Source of the DNA: Tessaracoccus antarcticus
Lineage (GTDB): Bacteria; Actinomycetota; Actinomycetes; Propionibacteriales; Propionibacteriaceae
Assembly (NCBI RefSeq): GCF_003688855.1
Contig: NZ_REFW01000002.1
Location: 372,001 to 436,000 of the forward strand
Direction of reading: 5' to 3'
DNA length: 64,000 nucleotides
Shown here: piece after piece, positions 61,820 to 64,000 of the stretch
How the letters are laid out: every line of letters starts with the position of its first letter
Numbering within the stretch: position 1 is the stretch's first letter
Notes under the pieces: generated by a model
The model's input: the letters and a program-made list of their open reading frames with translations, nothing else
What the model was told of the DNA's origin: nothing
Databases searched by the model: none
Position numbers and translations under genes: made by a program

Positions 61820-63577
61820 ATGCGTCATCCGGCTTTTGATTCCATTTCACCCGCCTACCCGAGTCGAGCAGCATGGGGCACCGCCTCCAGCCTGCGCGCC
61901 TGGCAGGCCGAGGCATTCGCCCAGTACGAGGCCACCCAACCCAGGGATTTCCTCTGCGTGGCAACCCCTGGGGCAGGCAAGACCACCTTCGCGCTGCGCG
62001 TCGCGCACCATTTGCTGACGACGCGCACCATCAAGCGCATCGTGGTGGTGACACCCACCGAGCACCTGAAGGTGCAGTGGGCCGACGCCGCCGCACGGGT
62101 GGGTATCCAGTTGGATCCCGGCCTCAACAGGTCCACGAAAAAGGGACGCGCCAAGGAGTACGACGGCTCCGTCGTCACGTATGCGGGCGTCTCCATGCGC
62201 GCCTGGTCGTACGAGGCGTTGTGCCACAAGCTGGACACCCTCGTGATCTTCGACGAGATCCACCACGCGGGTGACGCGCTGAGCTGGGGCGAGGGGATCG
62301 AGGAGGCGTTCGGGTACGCCACCCGCCGCCTGTCACTGACGGGTACGCCGTTTCGCTCCGACGAGAACCCCATCCCGTTCGTCAGCTACGAGGAGATCGG
62401 CCCCGGAGTCAAGATCTCCCGGCCGGACTACACCTACGGCTACGCCGAGGCACTCGCCGACCACGTGGTGCGACCCGTGCTCTTCATGAATTACGGCGGC
62501 CCCATGCGGTGGCGCACGAAGGCTGGCGACGAACTGGGCGTGGAACTGGGGACGGCCCTCACCAAGGACCTCACCGCCCAGGCCTGGCGGACCGCCCTGG
62601 CGCCGACGGGCGAGTGGATCAACGCAGTCCTGCAGGCGGCCAACACGCGCCTCAGCGAGGTGCGCCGCCACCTCCCCGACGCGGGCGGACTGGTGATCGC
62701 CTCCAACCAGAGCCAGGCCCGTGCCTACGCCAAGCTCCTGACCTCCATCAGCGGCGAGGAGCCGTGCGTCGTGCTCTCCGACAACACGCGCGCCAGCGCA
62801 CGCATCGACGAGTTCTCCGGGTCCTCGTCGAGATGGATGGTGGCAGTGCGCATGGTGTCGGAGGGCGTCGACGTGCCACGCCTGGCCGTTGGCGTCTACG
62901 CCACCGCCACCTCCACACCGCTCTTCTTCTCGCAGGCAGTCGGTCGCTTTGTGAGGTCGCGACGTCGAGGCGAGGTGGCCACCGTGTTCCTGCCCACCGT
63001 CCCCATCCTGCTGGCGCACGCAGGCACGCTGGAGAAGCAGCGGGACCACGTGCTGGGCAAGCCGAAGAACGACGACGACCTCTGGAGCGAGTCGGAGGCG
63101 CTCATGGAGGCGGCGAACGAGGGCGACGGCGCCGCCGACGACTTGTTCGGCAGCTTCGAGGCGCTGGAGTCGCAGGCCACCTTCGACCATGTGCTGTTCG
63201 ACTCGCAGGCGTTCGGGATGCACGCCGAGCCCATGTCCACCGACGAGGAGGACTACCTGGGTCTGCCGGGTCTGCTGGAACCCGATCAGGTGAGCTCCCT
63301 GCTGCGGGACAGGCAGGCCAAGCAGATGCGCCGTCGGGACCAGCAGGACCGCAAGGAGCGGGCCGAGCCGGAGGTAGCCCTGCACCGCGCCCTGGCGGGC
63401 AAGCGCAAGGAGCTGAACTCACTGGTGGCGCAATACGCCCGCACCGCGGGTGTGCCGCACAGCCATGTCCATGCCAACCTACGGCGTGAATGCGGGGGCC
63501 CGAGCCTGGCGGAGGCCTCCCAGGACCAGGTCGACCAGCGGGTGACGGCCGTCCGCCGCTGGATGCGCGCCGGCTGA
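61820..63577 (+). CDS. Superfamily 2 DEAD/DEAH-type helicase
   Basis: A 585-residue protein. The Walker A motif is CVATPGAGKTTFALRV, motif Ia VVVTPTEHLKVQW, Walker B VIFDEIHHAGDA (DEIH), motif III SLTGTPFRSDENP, and motif VI SQAVGRFVRSRRRGE with the Arg finger, so the protein is a ResIII-type helicase. The C-terminal region (about 430-585) is acidic then basic, with coiled-coil-like RDRQAKQMRRRDQQDRKERA. The group is widespread in actinobacteria, near lepA, without a known role. ATG 61820 follows GAAGGG. Confidence 0.92.
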   Translation: MRHPAFDSISPAYPSRAAWGTASSLRAWQAEAFAQYEATQPRDFLCVATPGAGKTTFALRVAHHLLTTRTIKRIVVVTPTEHLKVQWADAAARVGIQLDPGLNRSTKKGRAKEYDGSVVTYAGVSMRAWSYEALCHKLDTLVIFDEIHHAGDALSWGEGIEEAFGYATRRLSLTGTPFRSDENPIPFVSYEEIGPGVKISRPDYTYGYAEALADHVVRPVLFMNYGGPMRWRTKAGDELGVELGTALTKDLTAQAWRTALAPTGEWINAVLQAANTRLSEVRRHLPDAGGLVIASNQSQARAYAKLLTSISGEEPCVVLSDNTRASARIDEFSGSSSRWMVAVRMVSEGVDVPRLAVGVYATATSTPLFFSQAVGRFVRSRRRGEVATVFLPTVPILLAHAGTLEKQRDHVLGKPKNDDDLWSESEALMEAANEGDGAADDLFGSFEALESQATFDHVLFDSQAFGMHAEPMSTDEEDYLGLPGLLEPDQVSSLLRDRQAKQMRRRDQQDRKERAEPEVALHRALAGKRKELNSLVAQYARTAGVPHSHVHANLRRECGGPSLAEASQDQVDQRVTAVRRWMRAG

Positions 63578-63663
63578 CACCCACAGGTGATGGAACACTC
63601 CCTCCAGGAGCCACGTTGCCCCGATCGGGCCCACTGCGGGGCCGTGCGTGGTTAGGCTGGTAC

Positions 63664-64000
63664 ATGAAAATCTCCGAGGTCATCAAGAAGAAGGGCAACC
63701 GCGTCGTCACCATTGAATCGGGGACGACCGTCGCGGACATGCTGCGGATGCTGGACGAGAACCGGATCGGCGCGCTTGTGGTGAGCGACGACGGTGGTGA
63801 GACAGTCCAGGGCATCGCCAGCGAACGTGACATCGTCCGCGCGCTGCACCAGCGCGGGGTGGAGGTGCTCGGCAAGACGGTGCGCTCCATCATGACCAGC
63901 GAAGTGTGGACGTGCACGTCCGACGATGAACTCGAGGCGCTGGCCGTCTCGATGACGGAGCACCGCGTGCGCCACCTACCGGTCGTTGACAAGGGAAAAC
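63664..64000 (+). CDS. CBS-domain protein (truncated by the window end)
   Basis: The window ends within this gene after 112 codons. A tandem CBS pair is visible: the first (TTVADMLRMLDENRIGALVV, then IASERDIVRALHQRGVE) is complete and the second begins at VRSIMTSEVWTCTSDDELEA, then EHRVRHLPVVD. CBS pairs bind adenosine nucleotides and regulate other proteins; this type is close to IMP-dehydrogenase-like stand-alone CBS proteins. The start is ATG 63664. Confidence 0.88.
   Translation, partial: MKISEVIKKKGNRVVTIESGTTVADMLRMLDENRIGALVVSDDGGETVQGIASERDIVRALHQRGVEVLGKTVRSIMTSEVWTCTSDDELEALAVSMTEHRVRHLPVVDKGK

Noticed and set aside
59705-61828. A 707-codon open frame on the minus strand opposite lepA
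   Set aside because: The plus strand encodes complete LepA with all GTPase motifs; the antisense frame is a codon-bias shadow of high GC and has no recognisable domain.
1-64000. CRISPR arrays, tRNA/rRNA genes, prophage or insertion sequences
   Set aside because: I found no regularly spaced repeats, cloverleaf-like or rRNA-like stretches, transposase or integrase motifs in the sequence; a short tRNA could still be missed by eye.

Overview
The window is chromosomal DNA from a high-GC actinobacterium. Pointers are frequent GTG starts, 4-base ATGA/GTGA gene overlaps, core gene neighbourhoods of actinobacterial type (leuS-comEA-comEC-holA-rpsT-lepA), an actinobacterial DUF4192 protein, and a Bacillus/Wolinella-type three-subunit succinate dehydrogenase. 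The succinate dehydrogenase together with a carbohydrate-rich gene set suggests the Propionibacteriaceae or a close relative, but that placement is inference. I saw no rRNA, tRNA, CRISPR array, prophage or insertion sequence.

Layout. 0-9.4 kb: a truncated MurB remnant, a VanZ-like protein, sdhCAB, 6-phosphogluconate dehydrogenase, a cupin, a decayed M14 carboxypeptidase, sucrose phosphorylase and an MgtC-like protein. 9.5-30.6 kb: a large glycan-utilisation island. One leftward operon carries a DeoR regulator, a HAD phosphatase, GH20 and GH125. A second leftward operon carries a DeoR regulator, GH4, GH38 alpha-mannosidase and an alkaline-phosphatase-fold phosphodiesterase. Rightward units carry a PfkB kinase with a metallophosphoesterase, a three-gene ABC sugar importer without an ATPase, and a domain-permuted GH3. 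TrmL, a DUF1905/YdeI protein and a macro-domain protein are interspersed. None of the glycosidases shows a signal peptide, so the picture is import of oligosaccharides by the lipoprotein-dependent ABC system and depolymerisation in the cytoplasm.

30.6-50.3 kb: mixed housekeeping and stress genes. These include an aldo/keto reductase, a methyltransferase, a DUF302 plus PIG-L deacetylase pair behind a CsoR-type operator, a small alarmone synthetase, an AlkB-like dioxygenase, a HemC-like/HemD fusion whose HemC half has lost its catalytic residues, a YgjP-type metallopeptidase, a 3-methyladenine-glycosylase-like protein, an SDR, a FAD/Rieske oxidoreductase, a chimeric dehydrogenase/ABC-permease pseudogene, a fumarylacetoacetate hydrolase family protein, a DUF1846 protein, an L,D-transpeptidase lipoprotein, a NIPA/DMT-like transporter and a frameshifted DUF4192 gene.

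50.4-64 kb: fructokinase-like kinase, leuS, comEA-comEC, a Gfo/Idh/MocA oxidoreductase, holA, rpsT, lepA, a superfamily 2 helicase and the start of a CBS-domain protein.

The items most worth a second look are the catalytically dead HemC-HemD fusion, the glycan island rich in phosphoesterases but lacking a PTS, and the CsoR-type operator in front of DUF302/PIG-L. Several broken genes (MurB, M14 peptidase, dehydrogenase/permease, DUF4192) indicate either local gene decay or sequencing errors and need read-level confirmation.
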